DNA from: Bacteroidales bacterium
GTDB lineage: Bacteria; Bacteroidota; Bacteroidia; Bacteroidales; Bacteroidaceae
Length of the DNA stretch: 37,805 bases
Direction: 5' to 3'
NCBI GenBank assembly: GCA_004557185.1
Contig: SFEP01000017.1
Coordinates: 1 to 37,805 of the forward strand
Positions within the stretch are counted from its first letter, which is position 1. Each line of letters starts with the position of its first letter. Positions 16,778 to 26,300 of the stretch are shown here, piece by piece. Under the pieces are notes generated by a model. The model was given only the letters and a program-made list of their open reading frames with translations, did not search any database and had not been told where the DNA came from. The position numbers and the translations under genes were made by a program.

Positions 16778-16855
16778 CCGACACAGCCGCGGCCTTATGT
16801 CACATGCTCTGCACCTGGTGATGCATGCAGTGGTATAAGGCCGCGGCTGTGTCGG
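16778..16855. terminator. perfect 21-bp inverted repeat between convergent genes
   Basis: Arms 16778-16798 and 16835-16855 are perfectly complementary over 21 bp (core ACAGCCGCGGCCTTAT) with a 36-nt spacer. It lies between the convergent 3' ends of the hydrolase gene and the unrecognised gene at 16897. There is no U-tract, so termination is inferred from position. Confidence 0.6.
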
Positions 16856-16896
16856 AGCGAGATGGGGGAGGGGCAAAACGCAGACTCCCTATCTAT

Positions 16897-18123
16897 CTAT
16901 TGTTTAGGCGAGGATGCGCCATTCTTGTCTGTTACCTTACTTGGCAAAATAACAACGTTGTCGTTATTAACCCGCTCATTGATATTTATACTCAGACCCC
17001 TTTCGTGATAACCTAACAGTTGCCTGATGTAGAGATTTATCGGGGCGCTTTTCGTGCGTTCACAATTCTCGGTTTCCGAATAGGCCAAGATCAATGACAT
17101 CTGAAGCGGTGATGTTTCTTCGGCATATGTGTAATTGTCGCCAACCATCATAGTGCCGCCCTCACAATCCGATGAAAAGTTAAACACAGGGTGTTCTTGT
17201 TCTTGTAATATAGGTTGAGGTTTGAGTTGGACTGTTGCATGCGGCGGGATACCAATGACTCGTTGCGAGTAAGTCGTGGTTGCGGTAGACTTCGATGAGC
17301 CTCCACCCACGGAGACGCCACTGGCCAACGTCCCCACTGCACCGCCTACGCCCAATGCACCTGCCACAGCACCTAAATTAAGGCTTCCACCACCCGAACT
17401 GGAACTTGACGTAGTTGTGGAGGTAGGGACATAATAACATACGGGTTGGCCTTGCGACACATAGAATGTATTGCCCAAGTCCAAGTAGAGTGTTTTGTTT
17501 TGTTTGTTTGTTACAGAAAAACTAATATATAGTCGGAATCCTGATGAAACGTAGAATGTTTTGTATACTTCAAGTGGATGGAACACGAAAGTTTTCTTTT
17601 CGTAAAAGTTCGTCCCCAATGTCACCCCCACCTCAATATCCTCGTTGGCAATTACGGAGTTTTGCTTCACACCAAGAATGGCAAAACCTCTGTTAGCCTT
17701 CTTTTTTCCTGCGTCCTCCTGCTTGCTTTCTTTCAGCACCAGCTCGACGTGACAGTTCAACTTCTCCATCAGCGCATCGTTGGCGGCCTTTCCCTCGGCT
17801 GTGAGTTCCTCGCGCTTCAGTGTGACGATGCCTGGCTGGGCAGCCTGGCCTGTCTGTGCTGGTGGAGCCGGCGCAGTGGCTGTTGCTGCGGCCGTCACAT
17901 CTATCTTGGTGCCGTCCTTCTTCCTTATCATCAGCACGTCGGCCTTGGCTATTTTCTGCAGCGGCGCGTCGTCCTTGTCTTCTAATGTGTAGTAGATGAA
18001 CGTAGATCCTACGTCTACGCGGTAAACTTCCATTACGTCACCTTCCTTGGTGATAACGCGGTCCTGTGCCCAAGTGAAGCCCCAGTAGCATAGCATAAGG
18101 GCAAGTGTGGATAGTATTCTCAT
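16897..18123 (-). CDS. secreted protein of unknown function
   Basis: This 408-residue protein is not recognised. It has a signal peptide (1 to about 19, ending TWAQ) and an N-terminal beta-rich segment (DRVITKEGDVMEVYRVDVG, 21-75) like those of Bacteroidales proteins that read a parameter-plus-unit line. An Ala/Pro/Thr linker (78-98), a charged helix (102-140) and a beta-rich region (145-232) follow. Residues 234-285 are Ser/Thr tracts around the Gly/Ala-rich hydrophobic stretch LNLGAVAGALGVGGAVG (248-264), which could insert into or lie against a membrane. The coding sequence is visibly more AT-rich at its 3' half than its neighbours. No operon partner is seen. Confidence 0.75.
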   Translation of the reverse strand: MRILSTLALMLCYWGFTWAQDRVITKEGDVMEVYRVDVGSTFIYYTLEDKDDAPLQKIAKADVLMIRKKDGTKIDVTAAATATAPAPPAQTGQAAQPGIVTLKREELTAEGKAANDALMEKLNCHVELVLKESKQEDAGKKKANRGFAILGVKQNSVIANEDIEVGVTLGTNFYEKKTFVFHPLEVYKTFYVSSGFRLYISFSVTNKQNKTLYLDLGNTFYVSQGQPVCYYVPTSTTTSSSSSGGGSLNLGAVAGALGVGGAVGTLASGVSVGGGSSKSTATTTYSQRVIGIPPHATVQLKPQPILQEQEHPVFNFSSDCEGGTMMVGDNYTYAEETSPLQMSLILAYSETENCERTKSAPINLYIRQLLGYHERGLSININERVNNDNVVILPSKVTDKNGASSPKQ

Positions 18124-18260
18124 ATAGTTTACTGTGATGGATTTTTGCTTGATGTGTGTCCTTGAAGATTGTGGCGTGCAGGTGATGGGCTGAAATGGGA
18201 CTTAATTGAAAAGTCTGTGCTGCTTAGTTCGCCCGGCGTCATACTGTGGGAAAGAAAGAG

Positions 18261-18296
18261 TGGCACACATAACAATAGATTTGTCCTTGTGTGCCA
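18261..18296 (-). terminator. terminator after purA
   Basis: On the minus strand, TGGCACACA and TGTGTGCCA (9 bp, at 18261-18269 and 18288-18296) form a hairpin followed by CTCTTTCTTTCCC. It lies about 40 bp beyond the purA stop. Confidence 0.65.
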
Positions 18297-18334
18297 TTCC
18301 TGTTCAGTCGTCACCTGTCGCTCACCCCCACTCC

Positions 18335-19603
18335 CTATCGAATAATCGTAGCGTCGCGGTCGGGCCCCACCGACACGATGCTGATGGGCGTGCCTGTGGC
18401 TTGCTCGATGTAGGCGATGTATTGCTTGAAGGCCTCGGGGAAGTCGGCCTCGCTGCGCAGTGCGGTGAGGGGCGTTTTCCAGCCGGGCAGTTCCTCGTAG
18501 ACGGGTTGCCATCCCTCGGTGTCGTAGGGCATGGAGGTGCGGGTTTCGCCGTCTTTGGTGTAAGCGGTGCACACCTTGATGGTGTTGAAGTCGTCCAGCA
18601 CGTCGCCCTTCATCATCACGAGGTCAGTCACGCCGTTTATCATGATAGCATATTTCAGAGCCACCAGGTCGAGCCATCCGCAGCGGCGGTTGCGCCCCGT
18701 CACGGCGCCATATTCGTTGCCGATGTGGCGTATGGTGTCGCCCACGCTGTCGAAGAGTTCCACGGGGAAGGGACCGCCGCCCACGCGGGTGCTGTAAGCC
18801 TTGAAAATGCCGAAGATGCGGTCAATTTTGTTGGGTGCAACGCCGAGTCCCGTGCACACGCCGCCGCTTGTAGTGTTCGACGACGACACGTAGGGATACG
18901 TTCCGTGGTCAATGTCGAGCAGCGAGCCCTGTGCGCCTTCAGCCAGCACGTTTTTGCCCTCGAGCAGTGCCTGGTTCAGCTCCACCTCGGTGTCCGTCAG
19001 GTGAAACTTGCGCATGTAGTCCACGCCTTCGAGCCACACCTTCTCCTCCTCCGTAATGTCGTAGTCGGTGTAGTGCAGGTCGCGCAGAATTTGCTCGTGG
19101 CGCGCTTTCAGGGCCTGATATTTGGTGTCGAAGTCGTTCAGGATGTCGCCTACCCTCAATCCCACGCGGGCAGCCTTGTCGCTGTAGGTGGGGCCAATGC
19201 CTTTGCCCGTGGTGCCCACCTTGTTCTTGCCTTTGGCGGCCTCGTAGGCGCGGTCCAGCACACGGTGTGTGGGCAGAATGAGGTGTGCCCGCTTGCTGAT
19301 GTGCAGGCGTTCGGTGAGTTCGTAGCCAGCGGCCTCCAGTTCGTGCGCCTCGGCCATGAAGAGGTCGGGAGCAATCACGCAGCCGTTACCTATGATGTTG
19401 ATTATCTTCTCGTCGAAGATGCCCGAGGGAATGCTGCGCAGCACAAACTTCTTGCCGTCGAAGATGATGGTGTGTCCCGCATTAGGGCCGCCGGCAAAGC
19501 GTGCCACCACGTCGTAGCGGGGCGTAAAGTAGTCCACCACTTTACCCTTGCCCTCGTCGCCGAATACGATGCCCAGCAGAGCATCCACTTTTCCTTTTGC
19601 CAT
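18335..19603 (-). CDS. purA: adenylosuccinate synthetase
   Basis: PurA joins IMP and aspartate using GTP to make adenylosuccinate, the first step from IMP to AMP. The 422-residue product begins KVDALLGIVFGDEGKGK (GTP loop and catalytic Asp), then GGPNAGHTI (catalytic His), GTTGKGIGPTY, EGAQGSLLDIDHGTYPYVSS, and a late RNRRCGWLDL segment. The ATG at 19603 (MAKGKVDALL) is chosen; the frame is open 27 codons further upstream, but those residues are not PurA-like. Confidence 0.97.
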   Translation of the reverse strand: MAKGKVDALLGIVFGDEGKGKVVDYFTPRYDVVARFAGGPNAGHTIIFDGKKFVLRSIPSGIFDEKIINIIGNGCVIAPDLFMAEAHELEAAGYELTERLHISKRAHLILPTHRVLDRAYEAAKGKNKVGTTGKGIGPTYSDKAARVGLRVGDILNDFDTKYQALKARHEQILRDLHYTDYDITEEEKVWLEGVDYMRKFHLTDTEVELNQALLEGKNVLAEGAQGSLLDIDHGTYPYVSSSNTTSGGVCTGLGVAPNKIDRIFGIFKAYSTRVGGGPFPVELFDSVGDTIRHIGNEYGAVTGRNRRCGWLDLVALKYAIMINGVTDLVMMKGDVLDDFNTIKVCTAYTKDGETRTSMPYDTEGWQPVYEELPGWKTPLTALRSEADFPEAFKQYIAYIEQATGTPISIVSVGPDRDATIIR

Positions 19604-19746
19604 TATGTATCTTGTTTTTTTTTGATTTGCTTGAAAATGCCTGTGCGCCGCCCATTCAGCCGTGCAGCAGGGGCAAGCAAACACTCAGGGCACACACCCC
19701 GGCCGTGCCTCGGAGGGGGCGGTGCGCCTACGTTAGCTTACGCAGG

Positions 19747-19754
19747 CAAATTTA
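19747..19754 (-). promoter_or_regulatory. -7 box (TAAATTTG) for purA
   Basis: TAAATTTG on the minus strand fits TAnnTTTG, about 144 bp before the purA start. No clear -33 element. No purine riboswitch was recognised in the leader between this box and the gene. Confidence 0.45.
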
Positions 19755-19885
19755 TGGAAAATCTGCGATATGCGGCATGAGCGGGGCTTGAAAGTGCTAT
19801 TTCCACCACGTGCCCCACGGCTGGGCTCTCTACGAAAGGGCGCGGCTGCGTTGCCCAATCAGCGAAATATGCCTACCTTCGCTGC

Positions 19886-20281
19886 ATGAAATGCTCCCCT
19901 TCCCGCCGCCTGGTGCACCGTTCCTTGCTGGTGGTCGTCGTCGTGGCCGTGCTGCTTGTTCTCTACGTGGTGAGCCCCGAGCAGGCCGCCTGGCTGCCTC
20001 GTTGCCCCTTCAAGGTGCTCACAAGCCTCAACTGCCCCGGTTGCGGCTTTCAGCGTGCGGTGCATGCGTCGCTGCACGGCCAGTGGGCGGCAGCGTGGCA
20101 TTACAACCCCTTCCTTTTCTTCGCCCTTCCCTATGTGGCCCTGCTGGCCGTGGTGGAGTGGCTGATGCCCGAGCCGCGCCGCCAGCGTTGGCGCCTGGTG
20201 CTCGAGGGGCGCACGGCCGTGGTGGTCTACATCACCCTCTACCTGCTGTGGGGCGTGGTGCGCAATGTGGCCCACTGCTGA
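19886..20281 (+). CDS. DUF2752 small membrane protein
   Basis: The 131-residue product has a first membrane helix (about 14-32), then the DUF2752 signature RCPFKVLTSLNCPGCGFQRA with the CPGCG motif, and two more hydrophobic segments (about 73-92 and 108-126). DUF2752 proteins are of unknown function and common in Bacteroidetes. The paired cysteines suggest metal binding or redox, which is inference. It is the first of three small membrane-protein genes in a row. Confidence 0.85.
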   Translation: MKCSPSRRLVHRSLLVVVVVAVLLVLYVVSPEQAAWLPRCPFKVLTSLNCPGCGFQRAVHASLHGQWAAAWHYNPFLFFALPYVALLAVVEWLMPEPRRQRWRLVLEGRTAVVVYITLYLLWGVVRNVAHC

Positions 20282-20310
20282 CAGCCTTGCGGCAAACGCA
20301 GCAGCAGGCA

Positions 20311-20342
20311 TTTGCACATTGTGCTGAAAATGCTTACTTTTG
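20311..20342 (+). promoter_or_regulatory. promoter for the GYF/CD225-type genes
   Basis: TTTG (20311-20314), a 20-bp spacer and TACTTTTG (20335-20342) match the Bacteroidetes -33/-7 consensus fully. The ATG at 20403 lies 60 bp downstream. This is among the best promoters in the window. Confidence 0.7.
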
Positions 20343-20402
20343 AAGGCAAAAATAAAGGCTTACGCCGCGTCTCACTTCCAGCGTTATCACGAGAAACAAT
20401 AC

Positions 20403-20906
20403 ATGAAGGACTACTTTTACATTGACTACAACAACCAGCAGCACGGCCCTTACAGTGCGCTGGGCTTGCAGGATGCAGGTGTGCAGCCCGACATGCTGGT
20501 GTGGTGTCGCGGCATGAACGACTGGGCACCCGCCGGTTCCGTACCCGAACTCGCAGCCTTCCTCATGCCGCTTGCCGGGCGCAGCGGCGGCGGCACGCCC
20601 CCGCAGCCGCCCTTCACCACGGTCGACGCCAACCAGCACGCACAGAACATGCCACCCTCCTGCCCCGACTCCTATATGCTGTGGAGCATATTCACCACCC
20701 TATGCTGCTGCTTGCCCTTCGGACTTCTGGCGCTCTACTACTCCTCACGCGTCACCACCTTCTACGTGCACGGCTACTATGCAAAGGCCGTTGAGCAGAG
20801 CGCAAAAGCCAAAACCTGGTGCTTGGTGGGCACCGTCATCGGTGTAATCACCTTGGGCGCGTTAAGTTCCACAGCCTTTATGGGATTCTTGCATTTATGC
20901 ATCTAA
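20403..20906 (+). CDS. GYF_2 (DUF4339) and CD225/dispanin membrane protein
   Basis: The 167-residue product starts with a GYF_2-type domain (about 3-55: YFYIDYNNQQHGPYS ... LVWCRGMNDWAPAG). A Pro/Gly linker and a CD225/dispanin-type region follow: helix WSIFTTLCCCLPFGLLALYY (94-113), a cytoplasmic loop with repeated small residues (YYAKAVEQSAKAK) and a second helix (about 140-163). Such proteins are common in Bacteroidetes and of unknown role. The ATG at 20403 is chosen because it lies after a full promoter; the frame is open from 20340, inside the -7 box. The next gene, 40 bp away, carries the same membrane module. Confidence 0.85.
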   Translation: MKDYFYIDYNNQQHGPYSALGLQDAGVQPDMLVWCRGMNDWAPAGSVPELAAFLMPLAGRSGGGTPPQPPFTTVDANQHAQNMPPSCPDSYMLWSIFTTLCCCLPFGLLALYYSSRVTTFYVHGYYAKAVEQSAKAKTWCLVGTVIGVITLGALSSTAFMGFLHLCI

Positions 20907-20946
20907 GGTAAATAAGGTATATTGTATAGAACATAAGCTCTCACCC

Positions 20947-21255
20947 ATGACATCCCGCCCTCACACTCACGCAGCCAAGCGCCCTTTCAACTACCTGCCG
21001 TGGGCCGTACTCGCCACGTTGTTATGCTGCCCTCCGCTCGGCATGCTTGCCGTGTGGTGGAGTGCGCGTGCCAACGCACTGGTTCATCTGGGCGACCTCA
21101 CCGCAGCACGCAGCAAGGCGGCCCGGGCGCGCAAGTGGCTGCTTGCATCACTCGTCGTAGGCATGATGACGTACGCCCTGCTTTGGTGCGCCTACATGTT
21201 CTATAGCCCACAACTGAACGCTGCGTTCCGCATGCTGCACCGCATCGTTCAGTAG
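20947..21255 (+). CDS. small CD225/dispanin-type membrane protein
   Basis: The 102-residue product has two membrane helices, about 17-39 (LPWAVLATLLCCPPLGMLAV) and 64-87, joined by a loop with ALVHLGDLTAARSKAARARK. This is the same two-helix plan as the C-terminal half of the preceding gene, without the GYF-like domain. It likely arose by duplication and shares that gene's transcript. Function unknown. Confidence 0.78.
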   Translation: MTSRPHTHAAKRPFNYLPWAVLATLLCCPPLGMLAVWWSARANALVHLGDLTAARSKAARARKWLLASLVVGMMTYALLWCAYMFYSPQLNAAFRMLHRIVQ

Positions 21256-21321
21256 TGCGCGCCCCGCGCTTCGGGCATCAGTCATAGCGTGCGGTGCACC
21301 CAGCCTGCCGCTGCACCAGCC

Positions 21322-21369
21322 AGGGGGAGGGAGCCTGCCGCACACCTTTGCGACACGCTCCCTCCCCCT
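21322..21369 (+). terminator. terminator after the small membrane-protein genes
   Basis: A perfect 13-bp stem, AGGGGGAGGGAGC (21322-21334) and GCTCCCTCCCCCT (21357-21369), is followed by CTTTCTTTTGCC. It lies 67 bp after the last small gene and 30 bp before the symporter gene. Confidence 0.75.
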
Positions 21370-21398
21370 CTTTCTTTTGCCTTCCACACCTCCTCACC

Positions 21399-22871
21399 AT
21401 GCACACCTCCCTCCTCATGCTGGCCACATGGCTGGCCTATTTTCTTCTGCTCCTCATCCTCTCGCGCCGCAGCGCACGGGGCGGGGCGCAGGGCAACGAC
21501 GCCTTTTTCCGCGCCGGCCGTTCGTCGCACTGGGTCTTGGTGGCCTTTGGCATGATTGGCGCCAGCATTTCGGGCGTCACCTTCATCTCTGTGCCGGGCT
21601 GGGCTAAAAGCACGGGCCTCACTTACCTGCAAATGTGCATGGGCTTCATCGTGGGCTACGCCGCGGTGGCCCTCGTGCTCCTGCCCCTCTACTACCGCCT
21701 GCGCCTCACCAGCATCTACTCCTGGCTTGGCCAGCGCTTCGGCCCCCGCACGCACCGCACGGGGGCACTCTTCTTCGTGCTCAGCAAACTCACTGGTGCG
21801 GCCGCCCGGCTCTACATCGTGTGCCTCGTCATCAACCGCTTTCTCAGCCTCCCCCTGCTCGCCCCCTGGGGCCTTGAGGCGGCAGCCTTCCCCCTCACCG
21901 TGGGGCTGTCGCTCCTCTTCATCTGGCTCTACACCCGCCGCGCCGGCATGCAAACGCTTGTGCGCACCGATGCACTGCAAACGGCCTGCCTGCTGCTGGC
22001 CGCAGGCTGCATGCTGGTGGCTGCGGCGCAGCAAATGCACCTCACGGCAGGCGGCGTGGTGCAAATGGTCAGCCAGAGCGACATGTGCCGCCTCTTCGAG
22101 TGGGACGCCGCCAGTCCGCAAGCCTTCTGGAGGCAGTTTCTCAGCGGCGTGTTCATCGTCATTGTCATGACGGGGCTCGACCAGGACATGATGCAGAAGA
22201 ACCTCACCTGCCGCTCCCTGCGCGATGCACAGAAGGACATGTGCACCTACGGCCTCGCCTTTCTGCCCGTCAACGCCCTCTTTCTGGGTCTCGGCATCGT
22301 GCTCTACGCCCTGTGCACCGCGCGCGCACTGCCCATCCCCGCCGCGGGCGACGAACTCATGCCCATGCTCGTGCAGAGCGGCGCCCTGGGCACCTGGGTG
22401 GTGCTGCCCTTCACGCTCGGCCTTGTGGCAGCCGCCTTCTCGAGCGCCGACTCGGCCCTCACAGCCCTCACCACCACCGTGTGCATCGACCTCCTCGGCA
22501 TGGAGCGCAGCGGCACCGAGCAGGCTGCCGACCGCCGCACACGCCGCCGCGTGCACCTGCTCCTCACACTGGCCTTTGCCCTCTGCATTGTGGCCTACAA
22601 GGCTGTGGGCAGCGGCAGCGTCATCAACGCCATCTACGTCATGGCCTCCTACACCTACGGCCCCCTGCTTGGCCTCTACGCCTACGGCCTGCTCACGCGC
22701 CGCCCCATCAACGACCGCCTCGCCCCCATCGTCTGCCTGGCCGCCCCCCTCCTCTGCGCCCTGCTCGACTACGGTGCACCGCTGTGGTGGAACTACCGCT
22801 TCGGCTACGAACTCCTCATGCTCAACGGCCTGCTCACCATGCTCGGCCTCTGGGCCACAGGCAAACGCTGA
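21399..22871 (+). CDS. sodium:solute symporter family protein
   Basis: The 490-residue inner-membrane protein has about 13 hydrophobic segments. Family features (SSF, PF00474) are GRSSHWVLVAFGMIGASISGVTFI near residues 40-65, YYRLRLTSIYSWLGQRFG, a GLDQDMMQKNLTCRSLRDAQ loop, and GLVAAAFSSADSALTALTT with the Ser/Thr residues of the sodium site. It would import a solute with Na+; the substrate is not identifiable. The ATG at 21399 opens directly into the first helix. An upstream extension to 21294 would run through the terminator hairpin and is rejected. Confidence 0.9.
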   Translation: MHTSLLMLATWLAYFLLLLILSRRSARGGAQGNDAFFRAGRSSHWVLVAFGMIGASISGVTFISVPGWAKSTGLTYLQMCMGFIVGYAAVALVLLPLYYRLRLTSIYSWLGQRFGPRTHRTGALFFVLSKLTGAAARLYIVCLVINRFLSLPLLAPWGLEAAAFPLTVGLSLLFIWLYTRRAGMQTLVRTDALQTACLLLAAGCMLVAAAQQMHLTAGGVVQMVSQSDMCRLFEWDAASPQAFWRQFLSGVFIVIVMTGLDQDMMQKNLTCRSLRDAQKDMCTYGLAFLPVNALFLGLGIVLYALCTARALPIPAAGDELMPMLVQSGALGTWVVLPFTLGLVAAAFSSADSALTALTTTVCIDLLGMERSGTEQAADRRTRRRVHLLLTLAFALCIVAYKAVGSGSVINAIYVMASYTYGPLLGLYAYGLLTRRPINDRLAPIVCLAAPLLCALLDYGAPLWWNYRFGYELLMLNGLLTMLGLWATGKR

Positions 22872-22939
22872 GGCCCGCCATGGCGCACCTGTTCTGTGTT
22901 CAGGTGACTTCTATTCTGCGGCCGGTCGGATGAATAAAA

Positions 22940-23214
22940 AACGGGGTGCCGTGGAAGAAACTTCCCCCGCCGTGGAAGCTTTCTGCCACGGTATCTGTTT
23001 CCGGCGGGGCGGCTGAGGGATAAAACGGGATGCTACGTAAAATTTCTCACGTCGTACGTAAAAAAACTCACGTCGTACGTAAAAAATTTTACGTAGCATC
23101 TATTTTCCACCACCCGCTTCCCCCTTTCACTGCGCTGCCTGCTGCCTGCGGCGGAGAGCAGTCCCGCGCGGCCATGTCGGTGTCGCACCTCAGGCGGATG
23201 CAGCGGGAAGGGGT
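22940..23214 (-). repeat. dispersed intergenic element, copy B (inverted relative to 7793-8087)
   Basis: This copy, about 275 bp, is the reverse complement of copy A and has the same order of blocks. Its 72-bp core is at 23029-23100, again bounded by inverted GATGCTACGTAAAA ends, with the ACGTACGACGTGA direct repeats. The CTTCCACGGC block is one unit shorter than in copy A. It fills the gap between the convergent symporter and beta-galactosidase genes. No transposase or clear target-site duplication was seen. Confidence 0.85.
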
Positions 23215-23274
23215 GCCCGCAGTATGACTATTCTATGGCGGGGGCTGGCTGCTGCCATACCTTCGTGCCCTGCT

Positions 23275-23334
23275 CCATGCCAACGCCCCGCACATGGCAA
23301 GGCTGACTGGCGGCATGTGCGGGGCGTGGCATGG
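23275..23334 (-). terminator. long hairpin after the beta-galactosidase gene
   Basis: Arms at 23275-23296 and 23314-23334 pair over 21 bp with a single bulged A (core CGCCCCGCACATG). It lies 24 bp beyond the beta-galactosidase stop. No U-tract follows. Confidence 0.55.
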
Positions 23335-23357
23335 GGTGGGGTAGGGCGGTGCGGTGC

Positions 23358-26300
23358 TTACTTGGCTCGCTGCAGACGCAGGGTGTAGCGCAGCGGGCGG
23401 TTGGGCACGCGGTACTGCGGCAGTGTGTCGACGTCCTGTCCGCACGAGGCGTTGCCCACGCCACGGTGCCAGGCGTCGAAGTGCACCACGGTGTAGGGGC
23501 GGCGCTGCAACTCCCACATGTGCTGGGCGTGCATGAGGTCGGCGTCGGTGTAGGGCAGGGCCGTGAAGGCCACGTCGCCCTGCGTGCTCACCTGCAGACC
23601 GAAGCCGTCGGGCGCGGTGAAGGTTACCTCACGCAGCTGTTCGCGGCCGCCGCAGGTTTGCGGTTTCACGTAGTTCACAGCCATGCTGTTTACTGTGTCG
23701 GTATAGCGGCCCAGCGTCACGCCGTCCTTGCGGTCGATGTAGTTCTCCCACGGACCGAGCGCGTAGTAGTTCACCCGTTGCAGGGCGCTGTCGAGGCGGC
23801 ACGAAAGGCCCGCGCGGCGCAGCCCGTCGGTGTGGGGCGTGAACGCTGCCTCCACATCGACTACGCCTTGCGGGTACACCGTGTAGGTAATGACCGTGCT
23901 GCAGAGTTTGCCCTTGCGCTCTGTGCGTATGACGGTGGCCCCCTGCTTTTCGCTCACCTCTATTTGTCCCTCGGCCTCCATTTCGGGGTCGGTGTGGCCA
24001 TAGCGGTCGTTTTCTATCCAGCGGTGGTTGTCGAAGCTGAAGCCGCCCTGCTCGGCCAGTACCTGGCGGCCGTCGAAGGCCAGCCCTGTGAGGCATGCCG
24101 TGCGGTTGTCGAAGGTCAGCTGCACTCGGCTGTTGCCAATCTTCGTTTCGTGCAGCGCACCCGTCTGGAGCATGTGGGGCGCCTTGGCATCGGCCTGCAA
24201 CTGTGGCAGCGGGCCGCGTTTGCGCAGCACATACTGGTGCAGTGCCACCTCGTGGCCGGCTGGGGCAAAGGTTTGTGCCTCGCGCAGCAGCACGTGCAGG
24301 TTGAGGCAGAGCTCGGGCAGCGTGCCTTTGGCAGCCTTGGCCTTGGGCACTTTCAGTGTGAGCGTGGTGCTGTCGCCAGGCTGCACGCTGGGCAGGCGCA
24401 GCGTGTGCACCTTCTTCACCCGGCCGTCGAGGAGAGCCTCGGCGCGCAGTGTCATTTCGTTGAGGTTGCGGAAGGCGTAGCCGTTGCGCAGCGTCACCGT
24501 CACCGTGCCGGCGGCAGCGTCGTAGCGTGGTGTGCCGAATTTCACGTAGGCATAGGCCGCCTTCACCTCCTTGAGTTTGGGGCTCTCCTCGCGGGTGGCG
24601 GGAATGACGCCGTTCGAGCAGAAATTGCCCTGGTGCGGACCGGGGAAGTCGTAGCCTGTGCGCAGTTTCCTGACGCCCTGTTTGAGTTCGCGCGGCTCGT
24701 AGATGGCCTGGTCTACCCAGTCCCAGATGCAACCGCCGATGGTGGCGTCGCTCTGCTCGATCACCTGCCAGTATTCGCTCAGGTTTCCGATGGCGTTGCC
24801 CATGGCGTGGGCATATTCGCACAGGAACATGGGCTTGTCGAGGCCCGAAGTGTTGCGGTTCATCCAGGCCATGCCAGGATACATTTTCGAGTAGAAGTCG
24901 GAGTACAGTCCGCCGCCGTATTCGCCGTTCATGCGTGTACCCTCGTAGTGCACGGGTCGGTTGTCAAGGCGTTTGGCAGCCTCGTAGCAGTCTTTGAAGT
25001 TCTTGCCGGCGCCTGCCTCGTTGCCCAGGCTCCACATCACTACGCAGGGGTGGTTGCGGTCGCGCAGCACCATGCGGTCGATGCGGTCGACGAAGGCTGG
25101 AATCCACGAGGCGCGGTCGGAGATGGACTGGTTGGCGTGGTCCTCGAGGTCAGCCTCGTCGCAGGTGTACAGGCCGTAGTGGTCGTACATGGCATACATG
25201 CGGGCGTCGTTGGGATAGTGCGAGGTGCGGATGGTGTTGATGTTGTTCTGCTTCATGAGCAGCACGTCGCGCAGCATCTCGTCTACCGTCACGGCGCGAC
25301 CGTGGATGGGCGACGAGTCGTGTCGGTTCACGCCCTTGAGGAGCACTTTGCGTCCGTTCACGTAAAGTTGTGCGCCCTTCACCTCCACGCTGCGTATGCC
25401 CACCTTTGTGCTGAAGGCCATTTCGTCGCGTCCGGCCTCGTTGCGCTGCACCACGTGTAGGGTGTAGAGGTGCGGATGCTCGGCGCTCCATAGCTGCGGG
25501 TTGGCCACCTGGAAGGTAACGCATTTTTCAGTCGTGTGCTCTTGGGCTACGGCTGCCGTCAGTTCCTGCACGAGTGTGCCCTGCGGACTGAAGAGGCGCA
25601 GCAGGAGCGTTTTGCCCTGGGCGAGTTGCTCGCGGTTGTCGATGCTGAGGCGCACCGTGACGTCGGCGCGGCTACCGTCGGCAGCGGGCTGCGTGGTGAT
25701 GTAGTGGTCGCGCACGGCAAGGCGCGGCGTGGTGTAGAGATGCACCTCGCGGAAGATGCCCGACATGCGGAACATGTCCTGGCACTCGAGGTAGGAGCCG
25801 TCGGACCAGCGGAACACCTGCACGGCCAGCGTGTTGGACCCCGTGCGCAGGTAGGGTGTCACGTCGAACTCGGCCACGTTGTTGGCTCCCTGCGTGTAGC
25901 CCACATACTGCCCGTTGAGCCACACGAAGGCTGCTGAGTAGATGCCGCCGAAGTGCACGAAGGTGCGTTCGCCCTGCCAGGCGGCGGGCACCTCGAAGGT
26001 GCGCACGTAGCTGCCCACGGGGTTGATGCCGTAGTTCTTGCCGCCGTCGTTAAAGCCGGGGCGTGCCTTGATGTAGGGCGGCGTGTTGCCGTGCGGATAT
26101 TCCACGTTGGCGTAAATGGGGCGGTCGTAGCCCTGCATCTCCCAGTTGGAGGGCACGGGAATGGTGTCCCAGCCCGACACGTCGTAGCCCTCGTGCCAGA
26201 AGTCGAGCGGGCGCTGCGAGGGTTCGCTCACGAAATGGAACTTCCAGGTGCCGTTGAGCGGCAGGTAGCGGCTGCTGTGCGGCGTGGTCCAGGGGGTGGC

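Noticed and set aside
23331..25460. A 709-codon plus-strand open frame opposite the beta-galactosidase (similar cases at 1330-2646, 18206-19780 and 21282-22556)
   Set aside because: All are mirror frames of well-supported genes; the translations are low in complexity and carry no motif.
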